This document shows positions 36,739-45,951 of a DNA stretch of 53,157 bases, piece by piece (position 1 is the stretch's first letter; every line of letters begins with the position of its first letter). The position numbers and the translations under genes are program-made. The stretch spans positions 1 to 53,157 of the forward strand of contig NZ_FCNW02000045.1 of assembly GCF_001544475.1 (NCBI RefSeq), read 5' to 3'. The notes under the pieces are model-generated. The model was not told the DNA's origin and searched no databases. It was given only the letters and a program-made list of their open reading frames with translations. Source of the DNA: Caballeronia humi (GTDB lineage: Bacteria > Pseudomonadota > Gammaproteobacteria > Burkholderiales > Burkholderiaceae).

Positions 36739-38484
36739 ATGTACACACTGGGAATCAACGCGGTGTATCACGACAGCGCCGCCGCGCTGCTGAAGGACGG
36801 GATCGTCATCGCCGCGGCCGAGGACGAGCGCTTCACGCACGTGAAGCACGCAAAGCGCCCCGTGCCATTTTCAACGTGGCAACTGCCGTTCGACGCCATC
36901 GACTACTGCCTGAAGGAAGCGGGGATCGAGCTAGCCGACGTGGATCACGTCGCGTATTCGTACGATCCTCGCCTGCTCTCGACGATGCGCTCAGGCTCCC
37001 AGCCCACCATCGAACTGCCGCTGGAACCGGGCAGGAAGCCGATGACGAATCCGTCCGAGTCGCCGTGGGATCCGCTCTTTCTCAGCTATATCGTGAATGC
37101 CAAGTCGCAGTTGCTCGACGGCGCGCCGCATCACCTGCAAAAACGCTTCAATAGCGGCGGACGCCCTGCCCGCTTCGAATGGCATTACGTCGATCATCAT
37201 CTGTCGCACGAAGCGAGTGCGTTCCTTGCCGCGCCTTTCTCCGATACCGCCGTGCTCACGATGGACGGCCGCGGTGAAGGCGTGACCACGAGCCTCGGAC
37301 AATTCGTCGATGGCGAGTACAAGCGTTTGAAGCAAGTAGAACTGCCGCATTCACTCGGGCTGCTCTATGAAGCGGTGACGGGCTATCTCGGCTTCCTTCA
37401 CTCGTCCGACGAATACAAGGTGATGGCGCTCGCCTCGTATGGCAAGCCGCTTTTCGTCGACCAGTTTCGCAAGATCGTGAAGTACCGGCATGACGGCACG
37501 TATACGGTCGATGCGCCTCGTCTGGTCGACCGTTTCGGGCCGTCACGCGAACGCGGCGGACCGCTCGAACAGCGTCACTTCGATATCGCGCATTCGCTGC
37601 AAGTCGTGCTCGAAGACACCGTGCTGGAGCTCGCGCGCTGGCTGCATGCGCAGACGGGTCTGGACTCGCTCGTAATGGCGGGCGGCGTCGCGCTCAACTG
37701 CGTAATGAACGCGCGGCTGCGCGATCGCGGGCCGTTCAAGGACGTATGGGTGCAACCCGCCGCGGGCGATGCAGGCACGGCCCTCGGCGCCGCGCTCTGG
37801 ATCGACTATCGCGAGCGCGGCAGGCGAGGCGACGCAGGCCGGCGCTGGGTCATGGACCACGCGTACTACGGCCCCGGCTACGCGGACGAAGAGATCGAGC
37901 AATTCCTGCAATGGGCGAAGGTGCCTTACCGGCGCCTGACCGACATCGCTGGCGAGACCGCCGACATCCTCGCGAACAATCGCGTGATCGGCTGGTATCA
38001 GGGACGCACCGAGTTCGGTCCACGCGCGCTCGGTGCACGATCGATCCTCGCATCGCCGATCGATTCAGGGATGCAGGCGAAGCTAAACGAGATCAAAGAT
38101 CGTGAGGACTTCAGGCCGGTCGCGCCCGTCGTGATGGAAGAGCACGCAGGCGACTGGTTCGTCAATGCGCGCGTCGCGCCGTTCATGCTCTTTATCTTCG
38201 ATGTGCAGCCCGGGAAAGAGACACAGATTCCCGCCGTCCGCCATGTGGATGGCACCGCGCGCGTGCAGACGATCAATCGCAATCAGCACGCGCTCTACTA
38301 CGATCTGCTTGCCGCGTTCAAGGCCCGCACGGGCGTGCCGGTGCTCGTCAATACGTCGTTCAATACGCGTGGCGAACCGATGGTCAATTCGCCGCGCGAC
38401 GCGCTCGAATCGTTCTGGACGTCGCCACTCGATGCGCTCGTGATCGGCTCGTTTCTCATCGAAAAGAACGGAGCGCGCTCATGA
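36739..38484 (+). CDS. NodU/CmcH family O-carbamoyltransferase
   Basis: 581 residues. These enzymes use carbamoyl phosphate and ATP to make carbamoyl-adenylate and carbamoylate a hydroxyl, for example on Nod factors (NodU) or antibiotics (CmcH, TobZ). The N-terminal Kae1-like domain starts 'TLGINAVYHDSAAALLKDG', with metal-binding His in 'YVDHHLSHEASAF' (153, 154, 157), 'MDGRGEG' (175-181) and 'GGVALNCVMN' (315-324). The C-terminal domain has 'GWYQGRTEFGPRALG' (418-432) and 'DREDFRPVAPVV'. All signature residues appear intact. Placed between glycosyltransferases, it should carbamoylate the sugar product. Starts 13 bases after the GT9 stop and overlaps the next gene by ATGA. Confidence 0.94.
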   Translation: MYTLGINAVYHDSAAALLKDGIVIAAAEDERFTHVKHAKRPVPFSTWQLPFDAIDYCLKEAGIELADVDHVAYSYDPRLLSTMRSGSQPTIELPLEPGRKPMTNPSESPWDPLFLSYIVNAKSQLLDGAPHHLQKRFNSGGRPARFEWHYVDHHLSHEASAFLAAPFSDTAVLTMDGRGEGVTTSLGQFVDGEYKRLKQVELPHSLGLLYEAVTGYLGFLHSSDEYKVMALASYGKPLFVDQFRKIVKYRHDGTYTVDAPRLVDRFGPSRERGGPLEQRHFDIAHSLQVVLEDTVLELARWLHAQTGLDSLVMAGGVALNCVMNARLRDRGPFKDVWVQPAAGDAGTALGAALWIDYRERGRRGDAGRRWVMDHAYYGPGYADEEIEQFLQWAKVPYRRLTDIAGETADILANNRVIGWYQGRTEFGPRALGARSILASPIDSGMQAKLNEIKDREDFRPVAPVVMEEHAGDWFVNARVAPFMLFIFDVQPGKETQIPAVRHVDGTARVQTINRNQHALYYDLLAAFKARTGVPVLVNTSFNTRGEPMVNSPRDALESFWTSPLDALVIGSFLIEKNGARS

Positions 38485-39548
38485 GCACCCTCATGAGCGG
38501 CATCTCGGATGCGTTCGACGAGGACACGCGCCTCGCGCATGCTTCTGTCGCTGAACCGGAATACGACGGCGACTTGCCCGATCTTTCCGTCGTGATTCCG
38601 ACCTACCGGCGCCGGGAGATGCTGGCGCGCTGTCTTGCCGCCGTGCTTGCGCAGGACTTCGATCCGGCGCGTTACGAGATCATCGTCTGCGACGACAGTC
38701 CCGACGCTGCCACGCGCGATTGTGTCGAGCGCCTGGCACGCGAGCATGCGGCGCACGGTCCGCGCATCCGTTACATTCCCGTGACGGCGACGCAAGGCCC
38801 GGCCGGCGCGCGCAACGCGGGATGGCGGGCGGCGCGTGCAAGACGCATCGCCTTCACCGACGACGACACGCAACCCGCCGTCCGATGGTTGAGCGCGGGA
38901 CTGCACGTGATGAACATGGGCGCGGATGCCGTCGCAGGACGCATCGTCGTGCCGCTGCCCGAGCGTCCCACCGACTATGAACGCGACGCCGCCGGCCTCG
39001 CGCACGCCGAATTCGCGACGGCCAACGTCTTCGTCGAGCGCGCGGCGCTGGCGCGGACCGGCGGCTTCGACGCGCGCTTCACATCCGCGTGGCGCGAGGA
39101 CTCGGACCTGCAGTTCGCGCTGATGGAAGCGGGCTTCGTTTTCGCGCGCGCGGACGACGCCGTTGTGCTGCATCCGGTGCGTCCCGCGCGCTGGGGTGTG
39201 AGTCTTTCGCAGCAGAAAAAGAGCCAGTTCGACGCGTTGCTCTACAAGAAGTATCCGCGGCTCTATCGAGAGCGCATCCGGCGTGCGCCGCCGTTTTTAT
39301 ACTACGCGATCATTGCGGCAGCCGTGATGGCGCCGAGCGCTTGGCTTTCCGGCAACGGCCGGCTCGCGATCGTCGCAGCGGTCGCCTGGCTATGCATGAC
39401 CGGATGGTTCTGCATCAAGCGTCTTGCCAGCACCGCGCGCAGCAGCTCGCACATTCTGGAAATGGCGTACACGTCTATCGCAATTCCGTTTCTCTCGATC
39501 TTCTGGCGGCTTTACGGTGCCGTGAAGTTCCGCGTGTTCTTTGTATGA
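38481..39548 (+). CDS. Glycosyltransferase family 2
   Basis: 355 residues. GT-A fold with 'LSVVIPTYRRREMLARCLA', 'IIVCDDSPDAATR', the DxD-like 'IAFTDDDTQPAVRWL' and an acceptor-side 'AWREDSDLQFALMEAG' (ED base). A pair of C-terminal hydrophobic segments ('FLYYAIIAAAVMAPSAWL', 'LAIVAAVAWLCMTGWF') anchors it in the inner membrane. It is inverting by family. Overlaps the carbamoyltransferase and the following GT9 gene by ATGA, so the product is probably assembled on a membrane lipid carrier (inference). Confidence 0.93.
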   Translation: MSTLMSGISDAFDEDTRLAHASVAEPEYDGDLPDLSVVIPTYRRREMLARCLAAVLAQDFDPARYEIIVCDDSPDAATRDCVERLAREHAAHGPRIRYIPVTATQGPAGARNAGWRAARARRIAFTDDDTQPAVRWLSAGLHVMNMGADAVAGRIVVPLPERPTDYERDAAGLAHAEFATANVFVERAALARTGGFDARFTSAWREDSDLQFALMEAGFVFARADDAVVLHPVRPARWGVSLSQQKKSQFDALLYKKYPRLYRERIRRAPPFLYYAIIAAAVMAPSAWLSGNGRLAIVAAVAWLCMTGWFCIKRLASTARSSSHILEMAYTSIAIPFLSIFWRLYGAVKFRVFFV

Positions 39549-40618
39549 ACGAGCCCACCGTGCCGCGCATTGCAATCTTTCGCGCCCTGCAACTCGGCGA
39601 CATGCTGTGCTGTGTGCCCGCGTTGCGTGCCCTAAGACAGCACTATCCCACTGCGCACATCGCCTTGGTCGGGCTGCCGTGGGCGCAGAGCTTCGTCGAT
39701 CGCTATGCGCATCTGCTCGATGAACTCATCGTGTTTCCCGGTGCCGCCGGTTTTCCCGAGCAGCGCGAGACCGACGAGTATCTGCCTGCCTTTTCAGAGC
39801 ACATGCGCGCGCGCCGCTTCGATCTTACGATCCAGTTGCACGGCAGCGGTGGCGTGGCGAACGAGATCGTCGGGCGATGGGGCGCCCGGCTCACGGCAGG
39901 CTTTCGTCAGCCGGAGGAAGCTGCGCGGCCCGGCGTCTTCGTTCCGTGGCCCGAGGATCTGCCTGAACCGGCACGCTACGACGCTTTGGTGCAAGCGCTC
40001 GGTTGCGCCGCGAGCGACCTGCGTCTGGAGATTCCGCTCAACGCGCACGACCTGCGCGAATGCGAGAGCCTGGTGCAAGCGTGCGGACTCGATACCGGGC
40101 GTCTCATCCTTGTGCATGCGGGCGCGCAACTGCCGTCGCGGCGTTGGCCCGTGGAATGTTTTGCGCAAGTCGCCTTAGAACTCTGCGACGCCGGCTGGCA
40201 AATCGCCCTCACGGGAAGCAGCGGCGAGGCTGTGTTGACGTCGTCGCTTGCCGCGATGATCGGCACCCGCGCGATCGATCTTACTGGACGCACCTCGCTG
40301 GGCGCGCTCGCGGCGCTCGTCGCCCGAGCAAGGCTAATCGTCTGCAACGACACCGGACTCTCGCATGTCGCGGCAGCGATGCGAACGCCAAGCGTGGTGA
40401 TTGCCTCCGGCAGCGATACGCACCGCTGGGCGCCGCTCGACCGCGAGCGGCATCGCGTGCTGGCCAACTATCCGCCATGCCGCCCGTGCGCGTTTCGCGA
40501 GTGCCCATACGGACATCCCTGCGCGCTCGCCATCGACGCGCGGCAAGTCGTCCGCACCGCGTTCATGCAGCTCGACCGCTTCGCGATCCAACCGTTCGAG
40601 TCAACGTATGCCCGCTAA
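39545..40618 (+). CDS. Glycosyltransferase family 9 (heptosyltransferase-like), second copy
   Basis: 357 residues. Starts 'RIAIFRALQLGDMLCCVPAL' and carries 'LVHAGAQLPSRRWPVECFAQV' and 'VCNDTGLSHVAAAMRTPSVVI', the GT9 core. The C-terminal Cys cluster ('CRPCAFRECPYGHPCA') parallels the first GT9 of the operon, but the two are clearly different in sequence, so they probably add different residues. The ATG at 39545 overlaps the preceding stop; the long in-frame upstream reading to 39089 lies over the GT2 gene and is a shadow. It overlaps the next gene by 11 bases. Confidence 0.92.
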   Translation: MNEPTVPRIAIFRALQLGDMLCCVPALRALRQHYPTAHIALVGLPWAQSFVDRYAHLLDELIVFPGAAGFPEQRETDEYLPAFSEHMRARRFDLTIQLHGSGGVANEIVGRWGARLTAGFRQPEEAARPGVFVPWPEDLPEPARYDALVQALGCAASDLRLEIPLNAHDLRECESLVQACGLDTGRLILVHAGAQLPSRRWPVECFAQVALELCDAGWQIALTGSSGEAVLTSSLAAMIGTRAIDLTGRTSLGALAALVARARLIVCNDTGLSHVAAAMRTPSVVIASGSDTHRWAPLDRERHRVLANYPPCRPCAFRECPYGHPCALAIDARQVVRTAFMQLDRFAIQPFESTYAR

Positions 40619-41567
40619 TCCACCACGCCGCCTGCGCATCCTCACGTGGCACGTGCACGGCAATTATCTCTACTACCTCACGCAGGTTCCGCACGACTTC
40701 TATCTCGTGACGAAGCCCTCGCATCCTCCGGGCTACGCGGGCAAAGTTGGTGTGCTTCCGTGGGGCGACAACGTGCATGAGATTCCCGCCGATCAGGTCG
40801 CCGCGCACGAGTTCGACGTGATCCTCTTCCAGCACCGAACGCACTGGTTCGACGATCGGCTGAACGTGCTGAGCGACGCGCAACGGCGGCTGCCGACCGT
40901 CTACATCGAGCACGATCCGCCGCAGCAGAATGCGTTCGACGAGCGTCACTGGGTGCAGGACGCGCAAACGCTGCTCATCCACGTCACGCACTTCAACCGC
41001 CTGATGTGGGACTCGGGCGCCACACCGACGCGCGTGATCGAGCATGGCGTGATCGTGCCCGAGGGCGTGCGGTACGGCGGCGAGAAGGCGCGGGGAATCG
41101 TCGTCGTGAATCACCTGCAGCAGCGCGGGCGGCGGCTCGGCAGCGATGTCTTCGCCGATGTCGCGCAACGCGTGCCGCTCGATCTCGTCGGCATGGAGGC
41201 GAAGTCGGCGGGTGGCATCGGCGAGATCGGCAATCTGGAACTCACCGCATTCACGGCGCAATACCGCTTCTTCTTCAACCCGATCCGCTGGACGAGCCTG
41301 GGCTTGGCGGTCGTAGAGGCGATGACGATTGGCATGCCCATCGTGGGACTCGCGACGACCGAGCTCGCCACCGTCATCCGCAACGGCGAGAGCGGCTACA
41401 TCGATACCAGCGTGGACGCACTCGTCGATGCCATGCAGGCGCTGCTGCACGATCCCGCCGAAGCGCGGCGCCTCGGCGAAGGCGCACGGCGTGTCGCGCT
41501 CGAACGCTTTCACATCGACCGCTTCGTGCGCGACTGGAACGAAGCGCTACGGCTTGTCAGCCACTGA
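40608..41567 (+). CDS. GT-B glycosyltransferase (group 1 type)
   Basis: 319 residues, start ATG 40608 overlapping the previous stop. The N-terminal half ('RILTWHVHGNYLYYLTQV', 'DVILFQHRTHW', 'TVYIEHDPPQ') is a variable acceptor domain. The C-terminal half has 'GIVVVNHLQQRGRRLGSDVF' and the donor-binding 'SLGLAVVEAMTIGMPIVG' with the Glu typical of GT4-like enzymes. Shorter than usual GT4 members (about 360-400). No membrane span. Sugar and acceptor unknown. The UXS-like gene follows after 15 bases. Confidence 0.88.
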   Translation: MPANPPRRLRILTWHVHGNYLYYLTQVPHDFYLVTKPSHPPGYAGKVGVLPWGDNVHEIPADQVAAHEFDVILFQHRTHWFDDRLNVLSDAQRRLPTVYIEHDPPQQNAFDERHWVQDAQTLLIHVTHFNRLMWDSGATPTRVIEHGVIVPEGVRYGGEKARGIVVVNHLQQRGRRLGSDVFADVAQRVPLDLVGMEAKSAGGIGEIGNLELTAFTAQYRFFFNPIRWTSLGLAVVEAMTIGMPIVGLATTELATVIRNGESGYIDTSVDALVDAMQALLHDPAEARRLGEGARRVALERFHIDRFVRDWNEALRLVSH

Positions 41568-41582
41568 TCCGACGGAACCCTC

Positions 41583-42614
41583 ATGAAAGAAGCTCACCGC
41601 AAGCGCATTCTCGTTACCGGCGGCGCCGGCTTTCTTGGCTCACATCTGTGCGAGCGCCTCGTCATGCAGGGACACGACGTGCTCTGCATCGACAATTTCT
41701 ACACCGGCACGAAAGACAACATCGCGCATCTGTTCGACTGCGCGAATTTCGAACTGATGCGTCACGACGTGACGTTCCCGCTCTACGTCGAGGTCGACGA
41801 AATATACAACCTCGCCTGCCCCGCCTCGCCGGTTCATTACCAGCACGACCCGGTCCAGACGACCAAGACAAGCGTGCATGGCGCAATCAACATGCTCGGC
41901 CTTGCAAAGCGCGTGGGCGCGCGGATCTTCCAGGCATCAACGAGCGAAGTCTATGGCGATGCCCGCGTTCATCCGCAGACGGAGGACTACTGGGGCCACG
42001 TGAACCCGATCGGCCCGCGTTCGTGCTACGACGAAGGCAAGCGCTGCGCCGAAACGCTCTTCATGGACTACCGTCGGCAACACGGGCTTTCGATCAAGAT
42101 CGCACGGATTTTCAATACTTATGGGCCGCGCATGCATCCGTCCGATGGACGGGTCGTCTCGAACTTCATGATGCAGGCGCTGGCGGGCGAGCCGATCACG
42201 ATCTACGGAGAAGGCTTGCAGACGCGCTCGTTTTGCTATGTCGACGATATGATCGATGCGTTCATCCGCCTCATGAATTCGCCCGAAGACGTGACCGGGC
42301 CGATTAATCTCGGTAATCCCCACGAGCTCTCGATGCTCGATATCGCCAAGCGTATCGTCGCGCTGACGGGCTCTTCGTCGGCGCTGATCTTCAAGCCGCT
42401 TCCGCTCGATGACCCGTATCACCGGCGCCCGGATATTTCCCGCGCGCTCGATGCGCTCGACTGGCACCCTGTGACGTCGCTCGACGAAGGATTGCAGCGC
42501 ACCGCGCGGTATTTTCAGCAACTCGTACAGCAGCGCGATTCGCGCGCCGCAGGTTCGGACAGCGCCCTGACGCACCAGGCTGAAGCGCTGCGCCGTTCAA
42601 TCGTCGCTGACTAG
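41583..42614 (+). CDS. UDP-glucuronate decarboxylase-like NAD-dependent SDR
   Basis: 343 residues of the extended SDR family. The NAD-binding motif is 'VTGGAGFLGSHL' (Gly13, Gly16, Gly19), 'CIDNFYTGTKDNI' follows, and 'YNLACPASPVHYQ' is the signature of UDP-xylose synthases. The catalytic triad is Thr/Ser120-121 in 'ASTSEVYGD', Tyr149 and Lys153 in 'SCYDEGKR'. 'IFNTYGPRMHPSDGRVVSNF' and 'GLQTRSFCYVDDMI' are also family-typical. It converts UDP-glucuronate to UDP-xylose, supplying a pentose donor for one of the operon's glycosyltransferases. Last gene of the operon; no clear terminator was seen after it. Confidence 0.92.
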   Translation: MKEAHRKRILVTGGAGFLGSHLCERLVMQGHDVLCIDNFYTGTKDNIAHLFDCANFELMRHDVTFPLYVEVDEIYNLACPASPVHYQHDPVQTTKTSVHGAINMLGLAKRVGARIFQASTSEVYGDARVHPQTEDYWGHVNPIGPRSCYDEGKRCAETLFMDYRRQHGLSIKIARIFNTYGPRMHPSDGRVVSNFMMQALAGEPITIYGEGLQTRSFCYVDDMIDAFIRLMNSPEDVTGPINLGNPHELSMLDIAKRIVALTGSSSALIFKPLPLDDPYHRRPDISRALDALDWHPVTSLDEGLQRTARYFQQLVQQRDSRAAGSDSALTHQAEALRRSIVAD

Positions 42615-42916
42615 CGGCGTGGCCGTTGAAACCGGGTCGATCGTTTGGCCGCCGATCCGTCCAAGGGCCGCTGCAGCCCTACGCCGGTCCATTTTCTCCA
42701 ATCGAACGGTGAAGATGAACTGCGACGCCTCGCCCATTTTCTTGGAATTGGGCGTCATATTCCTCTTCATTCCAATGGATCACTTCGAGTCGCCGGTTAC
42801 AAAAGTTGCCGCGCACGAGACCGGCTTCGTCATTAGTGAAATGGCTCAGCCGGTGTATCGACGTTTAGAATATTCTTGGCCGGTCGTTGAGCCGCCTGCC
42901 GACGGCATCGAGTTAC
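42615..42916. other. No gene; end of glycan operon
   Basis: Frames here are short and without start sites. The stretch runs into the hydrolase fragment. No terminator recognised. Confidence 0.3.
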
Positions 42917-43150
42917 GCCAACGAACAGATCGATGCCGTGACGCAGGAAATGTGTCTCGCGTCCGCACCAGTTGCGGGCCGAGGGATGGGTGGCACGTTA
43001 ATGGTTCCGTCGGCGGTGCATCTCGCGCGTCACTATCGCGAACTCCGGCTCCCGATCGACATCTTCGCGGGCGCGAGCGACAAGATTGTTGGCGTCGGCT
43101 TTCATTCAGGGCGCTTGCATCGCGAAGTGCCTCATAGCCGCTTGATCAGC
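42917..43150 (+). pseudogene. Fragment of the alpha/beta hydrolase, copy 3
   Basis: A plus-strand stretch reads 'DAVTQEMCLASAPVAG', then 'GTLMVPSAVHLARHYRELRL', then 'IDIFAGASDKIV' and 'HSGRLHREVPHSRL'. It aligns without gaps to the C-terminal third of the hydrolase at 50659-51666 ('DAVPHEM...', 'GTLMVSSAARLKRHYGELRL', 'IHIFAGAADKVV', 'HSRRLHRDVPQSSL'). The nucleophile half and the catalytic His are absent. It is a dead duplicate, closer to copy 2 than copy 1, 250 bases upstream of the second zinc-finger gene. Confidence 0.85.
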
Positions 43151-43394
43151 TCCACAGAGATGTCGAACACGGTAGCCGATACATCGCTTAAGGCCGCATT
43201 GCACTGGGGATCGGTTAATCGCCGACAAGATGGGTGCGCGTTGGAACAGCACTCGTTGGGTAATTGGTGCACGCGTCTGCGCAACCATTGTTGTCCGGCA
43301 GCATTCAACAAAGGCCAGTAGATTTGGAACGCCGCTTGCTGCAAAACGTAAGGACCACCCAAGTCACGCCCAACTTCCCTTACCGGAGAACATC

Positions 43395-43562
43395 ATGGCG
43401 CAACAACCTCCTCTCAATCCTGGCGACGAAGCGGAGCCGGACACCGCGGGAACTGGAGAAAACTTGTGCCCTGCCTGCGACGGGTCCGGTACGAAAGAAG
43501 GCGAGAAGTGCAAAGTCTGTGGAGGCACCGGAAAGATCGTGGAGGGCATCGGCGGAGGCTGA
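43395..43562 (+). CDS. 55-residue DnaJ-type zinc-finger protein, copy 2
   Basis: Starts MAQQPPLNPGDEAEP and carries CPACDGSG and CKVCGGTG (two CxxCxGxG motifs, one zinc centre), ending GIGGG. Same length as copy 1 (3225-3392), with differences mainly in the acidic linker and charged positions. CGGAGA lies at good distance before ATG 43395; the longer frame from 43230 has no such site. Probably a small zinc-binding cytoplasmic protein; its function is unknown. It opens the stress-type gene neighbourhood that runs to 51.7 kb. Confidence 0.85.
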   Translation: MAQQPPLNPGDEAEPDTAGTGENLCPACDGSGTKEGEKCKVCGGTGKIVEGIGGG

Positions 43563-44030
43563 GCAGGAGTCAGTCACGCTTGTAGGTCGCAATGCTGCAT
43601 GTGCAGATTGCACTGGCGCGTGGCACCGCTCGCTCCAAAGAATCGGTCAGATTCTGCACGTCAGGACATTCCCTCGTGCCCAATCGAAAAGGCGCGTACG
43701 GATTCTCGCACCTCCTGCTTTAACTCCGGTTCTGCGCGCGAGAAATTCCATCGCCCAGAGCTAAGTTGCGGTCAATGTCGCGATTCCGGACAAGTCCCGC
43801 TCTGGGACCCCGATGCCGTTAAATCGTGGAATCCACGCGCGGAGCTTGACCGCCTCCGGGTGTGAGCATTGATGTCTGGAACCCTCTCTCGGATCCCCGG
43901 GGCAGGAGCCAAACCGAAAGCCATCGCTCATCGCCGTAAATCAGTATGCAGACTGGCCGTCGGGCCAAAGCCGTGGGACCACGGCCCGATCGGACCCTGG
44001 CCATTTATCTTTGAAAAAAACTGGCCCCAC
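43563..44030. other. No supported gene
   Basis: Lies between the zinc-finger gene and the convergent DUF4142 gene. Open frames are short and lack start sites. 'TTTGAAAAAAACTGG' near 44010 is an A-run but has no preceding stem. Nothing else was recognised. Confidence 0.3.
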
Positions 44031-44564
44031 TCACTGGACCCCCTTCTTTGCAGCCAATTGTTGCGCCATTTTCAAATGGTCTTGAATGGTTGGCAGTGCT
44101 TTCGCCGCGGCCTTCTTCAAAGCTGCGTTGCTACCACCCTCCGCTTCCTTTTTAAACGCTTCAACCGCCTTCTGATGTCCTTCCACGCCTACACTCTTGA
44201 TATACGCGCTGTCGAACTCCTTGCCATGCAAGCCCTTGAGCGAATTGAGAACGGTCGTATCCGAATTGTCCTTCGGAACGCTTACGCCGTGCGGGGCCGC
44301 CATTTTGAGCTCTACGGTAAGCTTGGTATGATCGACGATCATATGATGAGCAAAGCTTTTGACGTCCTTGTCTTCTGATCGCTTCGTCGCGAGCTTTGCG
44401 GCATCGATTTCGGTCGATCCTGACATTGATGCTGCCTGCACGAATTCCTTGTCTTGCGGCGGCAGGTCGTTTGCCATTGTCGTGCTTGCCGCTTGAGTCT
44501 GAGCGACAGCGGGCATAGCCATGAACGCAAATGCCAGTGGCAGAAAAATCCCTTGTGTCTTCAT
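44031..44564 (-). CDS. DUF4142 periplasmic protein
   Basis: 177 residues with a signal peptide (MKTQGIFLPLAFAFMAMPAVA, likely cut before QTQA) and a helical DUF4142 domain: 'DKEFVQAASMSGSTEIDAAKLA', 'DVKSFAHHMIVDHTKLTVEL', 'FDSAYIKSVGVEGHQKAVEAF', ending 'IQDHLKMAQQLA'. The conserved His in 'AHHMIVDH' and in 'EGHQKAV' resemble a ferritin-like four-helix arrangement, so metal binding is possible (inference). ATG 44564 has GAGGAGG upstream. Members are often linked to envelope or oxidative stress, in line with the catalase and YciE/F genes nearby. Confidence 0.9.
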   Translation of the reverse strand: MKTQGIFLPLAFAFMAMPAVAQTQAASTTMANDLPPQDKEFVQAASMSGSTEIDAAKLATKRSEDKDVKSFAHHMIVDHTKLTVELKMAAPHGVSVPKDNSDTTVLNSLKGLHGKEFDSAYIKSVGVEGHQKAVEAFKKEAEGGSNAALKKAAAKALPTIQDHLKMAQQLAAKKGVQ

Positions 44565-45258
44565 CACTCCTCCTCGCGGTGTTGGACTGCTCAAACCCCA
44601 GCAATGCGGATGCCACACACGATGGCGAGCAATGACTTCACATCTAGCCGTTGTGCCCGCAGGTATGCGATGCCGTGACTCGCCGATGGCAGCCCGCAGC
44701 CGCTTGGCAGCCGCTTTTACAACTGCGCCGTTGCCAGAGCACGCTTCCGGAAATGGGGACAGCGCAACCCTTCAATTGAGGTTCTGGGGGCGTCGGAATC
44801 ATCGCGAGCGATGCGTCGTTCACTCGTGACGTTTGCGGTTGATTCGGGTTGATTCTGCGCACGCCGACGGTACCACGGACGGAAAGCATTTTCTTATGCC
44901 GATCAGTGGTGGGCACCGGCGAGGCATAAGCAAGCGCCGAAGCCTCGCGAGCGCGGTAGGCGGAATAGCAACTTATTGCAGAGGGTTTGCCGTCGATATC
45001 GAAGCGAAGCGCAAGGAACTTCCCGCTACGTTTCACGACGGAAAAGTCGCTGAACGACTTGATACCCGTTTCCTCTCAACATGTTCGCCCGCGGTACATG
45101 TGTTGCTAGTTACCCAAATCAGCGCACGCACACGCGAAGGCTATATGGCCCCGCGACACTCGCTCCTAGGAGAGCGCCATGAGTTCACAGATAAAGCCCG
45201 GCTCAACACGCTTCAAACCGTGGCAACGCGCTGGCGCAGGCCTGTAGCGTCCAACAAT
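44565..45258. other. Intergenic; possible original start of the next gene
   Basis: Upstream of the DUF4142 gene (minus) and the membrane-protein gene (plus). At 45179 an ATG with GGAGAG upstream opens a 22-residue frame (MSSQIKPGSTRFKPWQRAGAG) that stops at TAG in a frame different from the membrane protein's. It may be that gene's former N-terminus. Nothing else was recognised. Confidence 0.35.
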
Positions 45259-45726
45259 ATGCCTGGACGGAAGGGTTTCCGCTGTTTCTTGCAGCGGGCA
45301 GGCTTATCGGGCAGTGCCGCGGCACTTGCTTCTGCTGCGGCTGCCGCCCAGCGCGCAGTGGCGGAGGGATCGAGCGCTTGGGCGCCACTCAACGCTGTGA
45401 CGCACTGCATCTGGCCCAAAACCGCGTTTCGAGAGGAAGCGCTCAGCCTGCGTTATACGGTGACGGGCGCGCTAATCCACGCAGGAAGCGCGGTGTTCTG
45501 GGCGACGCTTTTCGAGTCACTCGCCGGGTTGCGACCATCCTTTGCCCGCGCATCCACAGCCGCGGCGGCGACTGCCGGTATCGCCTACGTGGTTGACTAT
45601 CATGTCGTGCCGAAACGTGTCACGCCCGGCTTCGAGGCGCACCTATCCGGTAAGTCGTTCTTAGCGATTTACGTGGCGCTGGGCGCGGGGCTTGCACTTG
45701 CAGCACTTGCGCGCAAGCCAACGTGA
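45259..45726 (+). CDS. Small membrane protein, N-terminus uncertain
   Basis: 155 residues from ATG 45259, which has a poor ribosome binding site; the frame is open upstream to 44833. Hydrophobic stretches are 'LSGSAAALASAAAAAQ', 'GALIHAGSAVFWATLFESLAG', 'ASTAAAATAGIAYVVDY' and 'FLAIYVALGAGLALAALA'. 'LNAVTHCIWP', the HAGSAVFWA span and 'VDYHVVPKRVTPGFE' resemble small Burkholderia inner-membrane proteins I recall, without known function. A better start at 45179 is out of frame, so a frameshift may have changed the N-terminus. Confidence 0.6.
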   Translation: MPGRKGFRCFLQRAGLSGSAAALASAAAAAQRAVAEGSSAWAPLNAVTHCIWPKTAFREEALSLRYTVTGALIHAGSAVFWATLFESLAGLRPSFARASTAAAATAGIAYVVDYHVVPKRVTPGFEAHLSGKSFLAIYVALGAGLALAALARKPT

Positions 45727-45951
45727 TCAAGCGGGGATAGGATCTTCGAAGACAGCCCTGCCGTCCATCGCACTGAAGACTTGCTTCTAAGAGACCGATC
45801 CGTGAACGCCAACGAGTCATAGAAGTTTATCGAGGGCGCCGCGCTCGTGTCGAACTCGCTCAACACCGATAGGACGTTGTGTTCAGTTCTGCATCCGCAG
45901 CACGCTCGAGGCCGCTGAGGAGCATGGCTTTCCGATCGACGGATCATTTTC

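Noticed and set aside
35751..36758. Antisense frame of about 335 residues across the first GT9 gene
   Set aside because: Shadow of the GT9 coding strand; no ribosome binding site or motif.
38298..39173. Antisense frame of about 290 residues across the carbamoyltransferase end and GT2 gene
   Set aside because: Spans two real genes on the other strand and shows only biased composition.
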